Shown in pieces: positions 21,244 to 31,478 of a stretch of 64,000 nt of DNA. Under the pieces are notes generated by a model. That model was not told where the DNA came from. It saw only the letters and a program-made list of their open reading frames with translations, and searched no databases. Numbering within the stretch: the first letter of the stretch is position 1; each line of letters begins with the position of its first letter. Both the position numbers and the translations under genes were made by a program. The stretch comes from Deinandra increscens subsp. villosa (lineage: Eukaryota > Streptophyta > Magnoliopsida > Asterales > Asteraceae), in assembly GCA_039602395.1 (NCBI GenBank), contig JBCNJP010000010.1, forward strand, positions 33,133,828 through 33,197,827. Direction: 5' to 3'.

Positions 21244-22017
21244 TGTGGAGGTGGAGGTACCATGGGTTAGTTTTGTTTGGTTTGCTCAATGTGTCCCGCG
21301 CCATGCTTTTATAGTGTGGCTTATCATGTGTGATCGTTTGCTTACCCAGGATAAGATTACGGGTTGGGACATATCAAGACGGAAAAACATGAACATGATG
21401 TGTTGTCTTCTTTGTTACAAGGATTATGACTCTCGTGACCACCTCTTTTTCGAGTGTCCCTTTGTTGCTCGGGTCTGGACTCTGGTTCAGCCTTACACGA
21501 GTATGTTTGGGGTCTCCAGTGCGTGGGCTGATGTTTTGGGTTTTTTTATCGGGAATCCGGTGAAGTCTATTCAGGTTATTGTGGATAAGCCGGTTGTTCA
21601 TGCTATGGCGTATTTTGTTTGGCATGAAAGAAATAATCGGATCTTCAATAATCATGCTCGCCCGCCTGACACTGTTGCGGCCAAGATTACTGATGTGGTA
21701 CGGGGTAGTCTGATGGGTTTGAAATGCAGAAGGTCCCCTAGGGTGGCACGGGTTCTCAGCTCCTGGAGGATTGGCTCGGTGGGAGGCATTGATGGCGTAA
21801 CTTAGATTTTGTTTGTTTGTTCCTGGTGTTGTTTGCCAGGTGGTTCTGTTTGTTCTGGTTTTGTTTCTGGTTTTGGTTTGTCTTTGTTCTTGTGTGTTTC
21901 TGCATGCTCCTGGGCATGTCCCGGGTATGAACTAGTAAGGGCTCTCCTTACTACTTGTGCTTGTTTGCGGTATATATATACAAAATCACCGGGGTAACCC
22001 GTTACCAAAAAATACAG
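21244..22017 (+). mobile_element. 5'-truncated L1-type LINE with 12-bp duplication
   Basis: Bounded by CCTTTAGATCTA on the left (21232-21243) and right (22018-22029), a perfect 12-bp target duplication. The right end is a short A-rich tail (CCAAAAAATA). Only the last coding part and 3' UTR are present, as expected from incomplete target-primed reverse transcription. GC content is higher than in the flanks. Confidence 0.88.
21245..21805 (+). pseudogene. L1 LINE C-terminal zinc-binding RT-associated domain
   Basis: 186 open codons matching the zf-RVT type end of plant L1 polyproteins: VSFVWFAQCVPRHAFIVW, RLLTQDKITGW, CCLLCYKDYDSRDHLFFEC (Cys-x2-Cys...His-x4-Cys) and VARVW. The frame is intact to its stop at 21805, but RT and endonuclease are absent because the copy is truncated. 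The listed ATG is accidental; the frame is simply open from the truncation point. Confidence 0.85.
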
Positions 22018-22029
22018 CCTTTAGATCTA

Positions 22030-22442
22030 GTCTATCCATGACAGATAACATATATGCTGATGTACTATCATTTCTCATCTTGTGTTGGATCATTTTCTTA
22101 TTTTTCATTTTTTATGCTTTTTGCATTTTTCATTTTTTATGCTTTTTGCATTTTTCATTTTTTTATATTTTTTATTTTTTTTTTATTTTGCATTTTCTTC
22201 CCCTAAAATTCAACAAACTCTATTTTTTGAATTTTCCAATTTTTTCTCCCCCTAAAATTATGAAAGAAATAGAAAGAAAAATGAAAACAATGAAAATGAT
22301 CGATCAACACTTGACACATTTTTGAAAATGATATTTTTGAAAATCAGTGTTTCAAAGATAGGAACGATGCAACTTAACTTAAATCACGTACAAGTATCTC
22401 ACTGTCAGCAATCTTTCAATTACTAACATGTCTTCTTGAAAT
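22030..22442. repeat. T-rich low-complexity stretch
   Basis: Contains a direct repeat of a 28-bp TTTTTGCATTTTTCATTTTT-type unit at about 22106-22165, then CTTCCCCTAAAATTC and CTCCCCCTAAAATTATG, which in reverse look like polypurine tracts. Similar non-coding sequence is found at 3620-3740, so it is probably the 3' non-coding part of a related minus-strand retroelement. Confidence 0.5.
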
Positions 22443-22914
22443 TGTAAGGATCAATCTAGTCCCTCACGCGATATCAAATCCTATAATCACTGTGCGGAAT
22501 CGGGAAATAAAGGTGATTTAAGAAATAATAAGCAATGAACTAAATAACGAATGAAATAAGTAAATAACACAAACCGATTGATGGAGAATAGCACTTGATT
22601 AATCACGATCAACTTATTGCAAAACACCTCAAATTCGTAAACCCTAGGTTACGATTTGTATACCAACAATCAACAACCTATTCATGATATAAGAGGGTTC
22701 TATATATAGGAGATGATAGACTTGGAAAACAATCTATCTCCTAACCCTATCAAAATCGAAAAACCGTCCCCTATACAACCAAACTAGACCGGCCCACTAA
22801 AACCCTTTAAACCCACATTAGACTAGCCCATTTACATTTATATAGTAGCCCAAAAGTATTAGCATAAACCCAAAACAAATCTAATTCAAAAGCCACATAA
22901 TTTGGGTCTCTACA
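22443..22914 (-). mobile_element. 3' LTR (472 bp) of minus-strand gag-only element
   Basis: In element orientation it runs from TGTAGAGACCC to GATCCTTACA, canonical TG...CA ends. A tract reading AGGGGAAGAT in the element strand (22915-22924) immediately precedes it, a polypurine tract. A TATATATAGG promoter-like motif lies near 22700. Its second half is related to the solo LTR at 35097-35637 (shared GATTCCGCAC and GATATCGCGTG blocks). No partner LTR was found on the right. Confidence 0.82.
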
Positions 22915-22924
22915 ATCTTCCCCT

Positions 22925-25500
22925 ATGCTTTAGCATTAGCTGGCTTCTACATTCTGAATCTTCTAGAAGTCTGCACCGATGTAGGACCATACCACAACTT
23001 TTCTTGAACAATTCTTGAAACTCCTCTAGTATATGCTTTGGCATACTGTTCATTCTCTGGAGAGCATTTGATCTGATTCTTATTGAGCACCATGATGTCT
23101 TTCCCATAAAACCGCAGTATGTCATGTACTTCCATCACACTGATTGTCTTAGACTTGTAAACAATCTTGGCTTCACCAATATACTCACCATAAGCCCATG
23201 TCTCAAAATAAAATAAGCACCCCTCAAGATGCCTTGGTGGGAGAGGTATAGTCTTAGCCTTCTCTGTTGGAGGGTACAACACATTAAAAAACTTCTTCTT
23301 TGAATCCTTCTCTGCTGTCTTTATCCAGAGAACCCTCAGGAATATTCATAGACTCGGCTAATGCTTCTAGGCCCACATTCGGAGACAGACCAAGCAGCTC
23401 TCTTATATACAATTCTCTGTATTTCCTCGTGTAGGAATCTTTATGTGGAAACTCATCAAAGTTCTTGAACTTGCTCAGCACCGCCTTTCTCAATTTCTTA
23501 TAGAAATGTTCAGCATATTCATTCCTGATGGGTTGAAGAAAGGTGCATGATAGAGTTTGGTCAAATCCACGGTTGTCCAAGAGTAGAATTGCGTCCAACA
23601 CTTGTAGTACTCTAATGGACATGGTCCTCTTCTTCTGACCACAAACATGTGCTTCTCGTCATCGAACATCCAAGATTTTGGTTCCCAGGTAATCCCTCTC
23701 TTATCATGAAAATGGTCACCAAGTTGAATTAAGTACCTCTTAGGAGGCTGGGTATAAGTCTTGGCTTCCCATCCACCATCATTTTTAGCAGGAGGTACAG
23801 TCATGTAGTCCCGGGTCTCTTGGATCAATTTCCTTTTCAGCATCTTCAGGTAGAATGGGACATGAATCCAGTACATCGGGAATATCAGACTCAAAATCAA
23901 ACACTGGTTCATGTGTGGAACTACTTGCTCCTGAACTTCCTCCTTTACTTCCTAGATCTCCTCCATCATCTCTCTTTGATTTTGGCTTACTTGAACTACC
24001 TTTACCTGTAGAGCTAAGCTGCTTCACCAGCTTGTGTAATTCTCTGATTTGAAACGAGAATTCTTTGTTGACTTTCTTCTGATTTTGTAGCTCTGTGTTA
24101 TGCACTTTTTGTACATCAAGTAACTCAACTATCACTTCATTTTGGGCTTTGAGATCAGCTATCTCAAATCTTAGCTCTCTTTCAATCCTATACTTAGTTA
24201 TCTCCACTGCTTTACCTTTATCCTGTACTATGCGTTGTGTAGAGGATGATGATTGACCTGCTCCAGTACTAGTAGAGTGAGGCACTCTTGGGTTTAATCA
24301 CTCCTCCTGGGTCATTAAGAGCTTCAGTAAGGTGTTGAGTTGCAACCTTGATCTGATCAGTCACATCTTTAGTAACAGAAGTACCGAGGGGAGGATCCTC
24401 TATAGCTTTCCGTTTTCTTGTCAACTGTTCTTCAATAGTCTCAGTCTCTTCTTCTTCTATTTCTATATCATCAAGAAATGTGTCATAGTTGATGTTGTCA
24501 TCTTGTTTATCAAACTGTAGAGCTTCTATTTGCACATCTTCTGTCTCAAATTCATCTGCCCAATCATCACTATCTGACAACTCGGTCACAGGCTTCTCTG
24601 AAGCAGGTAAATTATGTTCTTCTTCAATAACAACATTTCTCTAAGGCGGGACCTGTTCTCTAACAATCTCAGCAAATGCCCCAAACTTATTTCCAAAAGG
24701 AACTTTATCGGATAACTTCTTCTTAGGATTGATCATTGGGAAAATATCTATTCCCATGGGCTTTGTATCATGTGTTTCACTAGACTTCCTCAGATTCAGA
24801 AATCTGGTATCCAAGGCAAGATGGATGAATCTGGGGACACTAGCAAACTTCTTGTCTTTCCTCACAACAACCTTTATGTCATCAAAAATCATTTTTGACC
24901 AATTAAATTTCAAACCTCTAACAAGTGACACTATTGCATAAGTGTGCACTTGATTCAACTGATTTGTGGAGCTTTTCTTAGCAATGACACACTTTTGGAG
25001 ATAGTGTGCCAGCATTCTCTAGTATGGTGGAAGAAGAGCCTTCATGGTTGGTGGTGACTCAGTAGTATATCCCATCTCTCTCAAACATTGGGTTACAATC
25101 TCTTTATCCAAGGTAATTGGATTTGATGCCTCATCTTTCAATCTTAGTGCTTGTCAGAAATTCTCCTCAGTCAGCATCACTCTTGTATTTTGAATCTCAG
25201 CTTGTATATGTTTGTCATCATCTGAAGAATGGCAGTCTTCCAGAACTCTTTCTACATCCTCTTACAAATAACCGGATTTCCACTCAAAGCATAATTTAGA
25301 CAACTCTTCTTCAGTCCTTCTATTAGAGATTTGTACTTCTCCATGTAGTCAGCAGGTGGATCAAGTAGACATGCAACAATGTTGTGATCCTTTACAAATT
25401 CTAAATCCCTGTAATCACAAAAATATAAGCCAGACAAGCAAACAACCATTAGATAACACAATATCACATTCAACCATTAGATTTTTTTTATTTTTTTTTT
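22925..25500 (-). pseudogene. Long gag-like coding region, frame-broken
   Basis: Seven adjacent minus-strand open stretches between 25473 and 22947 read as one protein of roughly 800 residues with frameshifts. Landmarks are QLNQVHTYAIVSLVRGLKFN (about 24950), a strongly acidic zone (24589-24400), a coiled-coil-like zone RIERELRFEIADLKAQNEVI (about 24200-24100), a Ser/Lys-rich zone near 24000, and RDIVL/Tyr-rich blocks further on. I recognise no zinc knuckle, protease, integrase or RT. Its place just before the polypurine tract and LTR makes it the only gene of a non-autonomous element; function unknown. Confidence 0.6.
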
Positions 25501-25559
25501 CAAAATTTGGGCAGCATAACGGCTTAAAATGAGCCAAAACCATGATAAAACCATCATCA

Positions 25560-25915
25560 AGTACCTTTTTGATCGAAAAGCTAGGTTTTGGATTGAAAAG
25601 CATCCATCTGATCAAAAATTACTTTGATACCGGAAGCCCTGATCGAAAAGTCAAATGCCTGATCGAAAGCCTATAGTCACCGTGGACCCTGATCGAAAAG
25701 CTAACCTGCCGATCAAAAAGCTTCTCGTTACCGAGAAGACTGATCGAGAAGTAGTTTAGGCTGTCGAAAAGTGTGTGTCCCGATTGAAAAAGCACCGACT
25801 TCGATCGAGAAGCCTCGAGTTACCGAGATTCCTCGATCAAAAAGTGCTAGGGCTGATCAAAAAGCATATTAGCCCGATCGAAAAGCCATGGGACAATCGA
25901 AAAGTCCATCTTCTT
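25560..25915. repeat. Degenerate GATCGAAAAGC repeat cluster
   Basis: About fifteen copies of a GATCGAAAAGC-like motif (variants GATCAAAAAGC, GATCGAGAAG, GATTGAAAAG) in 350 bp, at irregular spacing of 15-40 bp. It lies upstream of the gag-like region in element orientation, so in the leader of that element. Confidence 0.75.
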
Positions 25916-26714
25916 CATTGAGAACTTGCAACTTTATATGAATCACAATTTCAAGTGGTTTGACACTCGGTAATGGTCACAAATATCTGCAAACATGATT
26001 TCTCACCTATCCCAAGCAAAAATAAACCCAAAATAGCACATACCCGACGGTTTCTCTTGGGGGTTTTACGGACCTTTTCAAACGGGACGCCATCACTTTC
26101 AGAACCTCAAATCAAACACCAGGGGAGTAATCAGCGATGATTTCCAACATCCATGGTGGCGTCGGACCACGACAACCGGCAGTGGACGGTGGTGAATGGC
26201 GGGTCACATCGACGGCGGCGACACAAGCAATGGGGGGGGGGGGGTGTTCTATGGGCAATTTCAGATGAGGGAGGTGGTGGTGGTGTCGCGAGGGTGAGGC
26301 GATGACAATGGTGGTGATGGATTGTGGTGACCGACGGTGGAGGTGGAGGTGGAGGTGATTAAGGTTTGCGATGGAGACATTTCCCCCGGCCGTGTCAAGA
26401 CCTTCCAGTCCTACCTTCACGTCTCTCGCGGTGGTAGGTGGGGCTACACACTGAGGAAGAGGACCGGCCTCCCTCACCGTCCCATCGCCCTGAGCACCCA
26501 AAGTAGTCCACTCCTAAGCGGTGTCTTCTGCCATTTACTCCCCACCTCGATTGGATGTCGGACATTGTCCACATCTGGCGAGAGGGAGGGACTGCCTAGT
26601 ACCTATGAGCTAGGTGAGTCATCTGCTCAATGAGCCACTCATCGACCTCCATCTGGTATTTGTCTCTTTACTAATGAGCCCATAACGGACGATGTTCCGC
26701 TACTGGTCACTCGT
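25916..26714. other. Junction zone, no supported gene
   Basis: The leader of the minus-strand element fades by about 26100 without a primer-binding site or 5' LTR. From 26140 the sequence turns GC-rich, with GGT/GGAGGT runs (26265-26355) and a run of 12 G at 26232-26243. Open frames here follow composition and are not credible genes. Confidence 0.4.
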
Positions 26715-26998
26715 ATGCATAGATACGAGCAGGGTCTGGAAATTTTAGAGAGGAAGATCGAGAGACTCACGACTGTGTTCGATCTGGGTTGTTTGGAGAC
26801 CCGGATGGACAACATGGAGGAGGACAGGGTTGCAACTCAGGGCACCATGGACACGCTCCATGCCCACATGATGAATGTTAGCACCACTGCTTCTAACAAC
26901 TCCATCTCGACTGAGCTACTCCAGATGAGGGTTGCCACCTTGGAGGGCCATGTGGAGCGACTTCTCGCCTGTTTGGCGATGATGGTACAGGTCAGTGG
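26715..26998 (+). pseudogene. Coiled-coil gag-like fragment interrupted by solo LTR
   Basis: About 95 codons on the plus strand, including LEILERKIERLTTVFDLGCL and ELLQMRVATLEGHVERLL, with heptad spacing. Similar coiled-coil segments occur near the N terminus of plant gypsy-type gag proteins; I do not recognise it more closely. The frame runs into the solo LTR at 26999, and the host sequence resumes at 28354. Confidence 0.45.
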
Positions 26999-28353
26999 TG
27001 TTGGATATTATGTGTCCTGACCCGACAAATCTTGGACCCGACCCGGTTACGACCCGTAAGAGTTACACCGGGTGTAATGAACTCTAAACCCGCTTACTAG
27101 TTAACCGGTAAAAGAAACGAAAATGTTTGATTATATATATTATTTATAATAGTTATAAATAATTAATAATCAATAATATTATTATTACCGGCTTAATAAT
27201 AAAGGGTGAACGATATTTAAAAAAAGTGGTTTATTAAAATTCACGGTCGAGTTATTCGTTAGTGAAAACTTTGCTAACGTTAACTCGTGGGCTCGCGTAC
27301 GAGATGGGCTTTATTTTCGAGAGGGGCCCGTTGCGTATTAGTGGACATCTAATAAATATTAGATGATTAGGAATTAAACCCTAATCACCCCAACTAAGGT
27401 CGACGGCAAAAGAAAAAGAAAGAAGAAAATTCTTCTTTCTTTCCTCTCGAAAACCCCACGCAAAGAAAGAAAAACGGCAGCCGCCGTTATTTGGTTTTTC
27501 ACCGATCTCGACCACCGCATCCTCCGATGGCCATCTTTACACCACCATATGTTGGTGGTTGTCGCTAGTTGGGGTGTTCCGTCAGTCAACGCCCGTAGTA
27601 TGGAGGACTAGAGATCGCCGCCTCATATGCCTTGATCCGCCGCTCGGTTCGCCGCCAATCACCGCCGCAAAACCTGCCGATCACCACCGTGAAACTCAAC
27701 GCCGCCGTCGCCGCCGTTCGCCGTCGTCACCGCAGTCACCCACCGCCACCACCGCGAATTGCACGCCGTTACATGACCGTCGCCCGTCGACGTGAGTCTG
27801 ACGCTTTTCGTCGTGCACCGTCTCTGGTTGCAATCAGATCTGAATCTGATTGATCTCGTAGTCTCGCGAGACGGGACGTCTGTCAAGACGTACTCTCGCG
27901 ATGCGTAATGACCACGGGTCATAAACGCCGTCCCGTAGCGGTACACGACACTGGAACACGAGAATAATCGCGATACGGGACAACCGTCTGAGACCGAAAG
28001 TGGTTCGTTCCGTTTCAACCTAGCGTTTCGTTCGTTGAAACTCGGTGTCTCGAACGTTTGTTCAACACCGCCAAGGTATATCTAAACTCACTATTAGTTT
28101 AGATTATTTATTTATTTATTTCTGTGTTTGCGCGTTTGGTAATCGGATCCTGTTGCGTACTGGTATTTGTGTTATTTGATTAATTAGTTTTAATATATAT
28201 ATAATTTGTTATATATATATACTTTATTCCGCTGCGTTACAGAATTAATTATAAATTGATTCGATAAACTCTTTTATAAGCTATTAATCTATCGGTCACG
28301 TAATTTATAAATATGTCACCGGGTGACCCGAATACCACTGCCAAATCCCAACA
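26999..28353. mobile_element. Solo LTR, 1355 bp, perfect 5-bp duplication
   Basis: Starts TGTTGGATATTATGTGTCCT and ends CTGCCAAATCCCAACA, so the ends are TGTTGG...CCAACA. AGTGG flanks both sides (26994-26998 and 28354-28358). No internal sequence, primer site or polypurine tract is present, so it is a solo LTR left by LTR-LTR recombination. The middle (27470-27800) is rich in CGCCG motifs. Confidence 0.9.
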
Positions 28354-28599
28354 AGTGGCACTTTTTACCCTACCCCAGGTCCCTAGTTTTAGGTACTACC
28401 CTAGATTGACCTTGCTTTTGGACCCACCGTTTTATTAGTAAAACATATTGTATTTTGACGGGACTGCGCATCCGAAACAGACTTATGTACTATGATAAAC
28501 TTTTATATGTTTTATAACTATTATGGTGGAATGGAAAGTTGTCTTTTGTATTATTAGGGGTGAGCAAACATTGGGCAACCCGAAAAAAGATTGAAACCT

Positions 28600-29000
28600 T
28601 GTAGGTCCGGATAAAACAACTAATCACGATATTCTATCAATCACGAGTGCGGAATCCAAGTGATTGATTGATTCAAGATAAGAAAGTAGAAGAAAGAGAT
28701 TTGATTAGATGATGAACAACAAATATCAAATCTTCAATGATGAACAAACTACTTTGATTGATGATTCCGATCGTAAATAACAAGAGAGGAGCACAAATCG
28801 TAATCAAGCAACCCCTCCAATGGAGAACCACATGGGGTTTATATAGGATCCCTAATGGACCTTAAACCCTAATAGTAAACCCAATGGTAAACCCCAAGCC
28901 CAATAGTAAACCCAACCAAACTAGTCTACTAATCTAAATAAACCCTCTAAGCCCAGCCCAACTAATTTAATATTACAAGCCTCATAATCTAGCCTCAACA
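28600..29000 (-). repeat. 3' LTR of gag-only element
   Basis: 401 bp; element orientation TGTTGAGGCTAG to GACCTACA. Differs from the other LTR at plus positions near 28607, 28675 and 28730. Confidence 0.95.
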
Positions 29001-29012
29001 ATCTTCCCCTAG
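29001..29012 (-). promoter_or_regulatory. Polypurine tract
   Basis: AGGGGAAGAT on the element strand, directly next to the 3' LTR; primer for plus-strand DNA synthesis. Confidence 0.85.
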
Positions 29013-31478
29013 GCTTGTGATATTAAATGTCTTCAATCTTTGAAATTCTTCTTCTGACTGGCTGGCATAGATGTTGATGAAGATTCTTTCCGCAGAAATC
29101 TTCATTGTGTTTCATAACGGGCACTTGAGACTTCCTCTTGATCAGCATCAGCTCAAACTTCTTGAAAAGAACAAGTTAATGAGATGGAGGATTCTCAATG
29201 ACTTGCTTCTTTTGAAAGAACTGGTTCTTGCTGAATCTTCGGTAACTGTCTTGAATCTCCAAAAATTAGAGGGTAAATTTTGAAAACCTCCTAACTTTGG
29301 AGAACTTGATTGTTGATCTTCAAACTTCATGATCTCTGACTGCTCTCTGTATCATTTTCTTTTTCAAAGATTTGACTTGAAATCTTCAGCTTCCCCTAAA
29401 CTTGTGAGTATTTTCTTTGAAAAACTTTTGAAGCTTTTGGATACTTGTAAAGACACCAACAACTTCCCCTGAACAGTTGCTTATTCAGATGAAAGTCTTG
29501 TCCGGCTGGTTCTTTAACTTGAGCAGTAGCAACATCTTTCTATCATCAACTTGTCTGACACACATTTAAAAAAATATACTCCACCAGACATTTGATGACT
29601 GGTCTTTGGGTTAGGAGGTAATTATCATCTGTTCAGTTGATTCAAATTAACATAATTTTAACCAAAAACCTTAATATAGATTACGGGTTTTCTATAAAAC
29701 TTCCCATGAACCCAAGACCTCTAAAGACTTCCCCTTAGCTGATAACTTCCCCTCAGATAAGGACTTCCCCTGAGATAATACATATTATCTTCGAGTTCCC
29801 TTCAGATACTATGTATTATGGAAGTCTTTTCATTAGATAATAAGTATCATCCTCGAGTTCCCTTCGGATAATACTTATTATCCTCCCTCCTTCCCCTAAA
29901 AATTTGTCAAGATCTGACGGAGGAAGTCTTTTCCATTAGATAATAAGTATCATCCTCGAGTTCCCTTCGGATAATACTTATTATCCCATACTCCTTCCCC
30001 TAAAAATTTGGCAAGATCTGTCGGGGGCATATTGTCATGCATTAAAACCCATGAAAAACACATTTTGACTTCTCAAATCGACCTGGCCAAGACGAAAACA
30101 CACCAAAAAGAAATTAACGACTCACACACGAAAGATATAAACTAAACAAATACTTACCAAACCAAACATGAGAAAGTTTACAAGGGATCAAACCGTATGA
30201 ATCTGACTGAAGAACCCTTTTCAGCTTCAGTTACTCAACTAGTCCAGGTGATTGCCGGTATGTTTGTCCGCTTTAAACTCAAACCCGTTTAATCCCAACC
30301 GAATGCGTCATGTTTAATATAGTACAATATTACCATCATGTTTAATTGTCCCCACACCCAAGCGTACACAGCAAAACCTACCCAACCTCAGAGTTTATTG
30401 AGGATTCACAAACCCCCAGCTTGAGGAACCATGCAACACCGTTATGACTACCACTTATTTTCATTAACCATCAGTTAGTGATTAGGTCGGCCGCTAAGCA
30501 CGCAAAGAAGATCAACTGAGTGATTTTTTCATTTTCTTTTCTTTTTCATTTTTTTTATTTCTTTTTCATTTCTTTTTCTTTTCTTTTTCTTTTCTTTTTC
30601 TTTTCTTTTTATTATGTGGTGTAGTCATGACAGCAGAGACATGGCGTGTGAGAGAGTGAATACTAGGTAATTACCACTCTCAACCCATTTTTGTCGGGAC
30701 TCAGTCTTTTAAACCATGCAACCTAGGATGGGAAGCTAAACATATATATCTTTTAAGTTTATTGCACTTTCATTGGAGGTCATAAGTTTAGGTCGAGCCT
30801 ACCAAGCATATCACCGTGGAGCTTGCCTTTCACTTCTGCTTTACACGTGTCAGCCATCTCCAACCCGAACATTCATTTTACTTCCCCTAAACTTCTCAAA
30901 AATAAGACACAAACAATTAAAAATTGAAAAGCACACTATTTTTGAGGGGTCAACTTTTTCTTCATCTTTACATTTCTTCCCCTTGCTTTTTGATTTTTAA
31001 TGTCACAATCTAGTGAACATCATTTTTCAGTTTTTTTTTTAAATAAAAAAGTTAAACACACAAACACACTTAAAAGAACAAAACACAAAATTTTGAAGAT
31101 ATCTGGCCAAGATAACCTATCAAAGTATTGATTTGAAAATTTTAGAAAATTGGGTTTCATGACATGCACACTTCATTGCATTTGAAGTCAAACACATAAT
31201 CAATCAACAGCTTAATTGAAACTTTAATGAAATAGGTTTGACTCAAAAGACCCTTTGCTGCCACATCATTCAAACAACCAAGTTAAGAACAGTACCTTTC
31301 ATGCTGATTTTGACCTTTTACCTCTCAATGAGACATACCTTCCATTTATAGTTTACTTGACATGACATGAAGATACGTCTCCTAAACTGTGCCTGGAACA
31401 ATCACTTATCAACAAACAAATTAGTAATAAAAACGTTAGTGATAATCCTCCATGATCGTTCCTGCACAGAGTGAGAGA
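29013..31478 (-). other. Long non-coding 3' region with polypurine-like tracts
   Basis: About 2.5 kb between gag stop and polypurine tract, where pol would normally lie. No pol-like coding is seen on either strand. It carries some nine CTTCCCCT motifs (AGGGGAAG on the element strand; e.g. near 29392, 29465, 29738, 29751, 29767, 29889, 29995, 30883, 30968), three hairpins (29777-29985) and a CTTTT-rich low-complexity tract at 30535-30610. Confidence 0.7.
29777..29985. repeat. Three serial hairpins, two in a 103-bp tandem repeat
   Basis: Hairpins at 29836-29882 and 29939-29985 have perfect 12-bp arms GATAATAAGTAT / ATACTTATTATC around a loop containing CTCGAG. A weaker third one at about 29777-29819 pairs ATAATACATA with TATGTATTAT. 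The tandem unit also includes the CCTTCCCCTAAAAATTTG block. Confidence 0.85.

Noticed and set aside
26112..26633. Minus- and plus-strand frames rich in His/Pro or Gly
   Set aside because: Low-complexity GGT/GGAGGT DNA; no homology or structure recognised.
27374..28018. GC-rich overlapping frames on both strands
   Set aside because: They lie wholly inside the solo LTR, overlap each other and follow the CGCCG composition; no domain.
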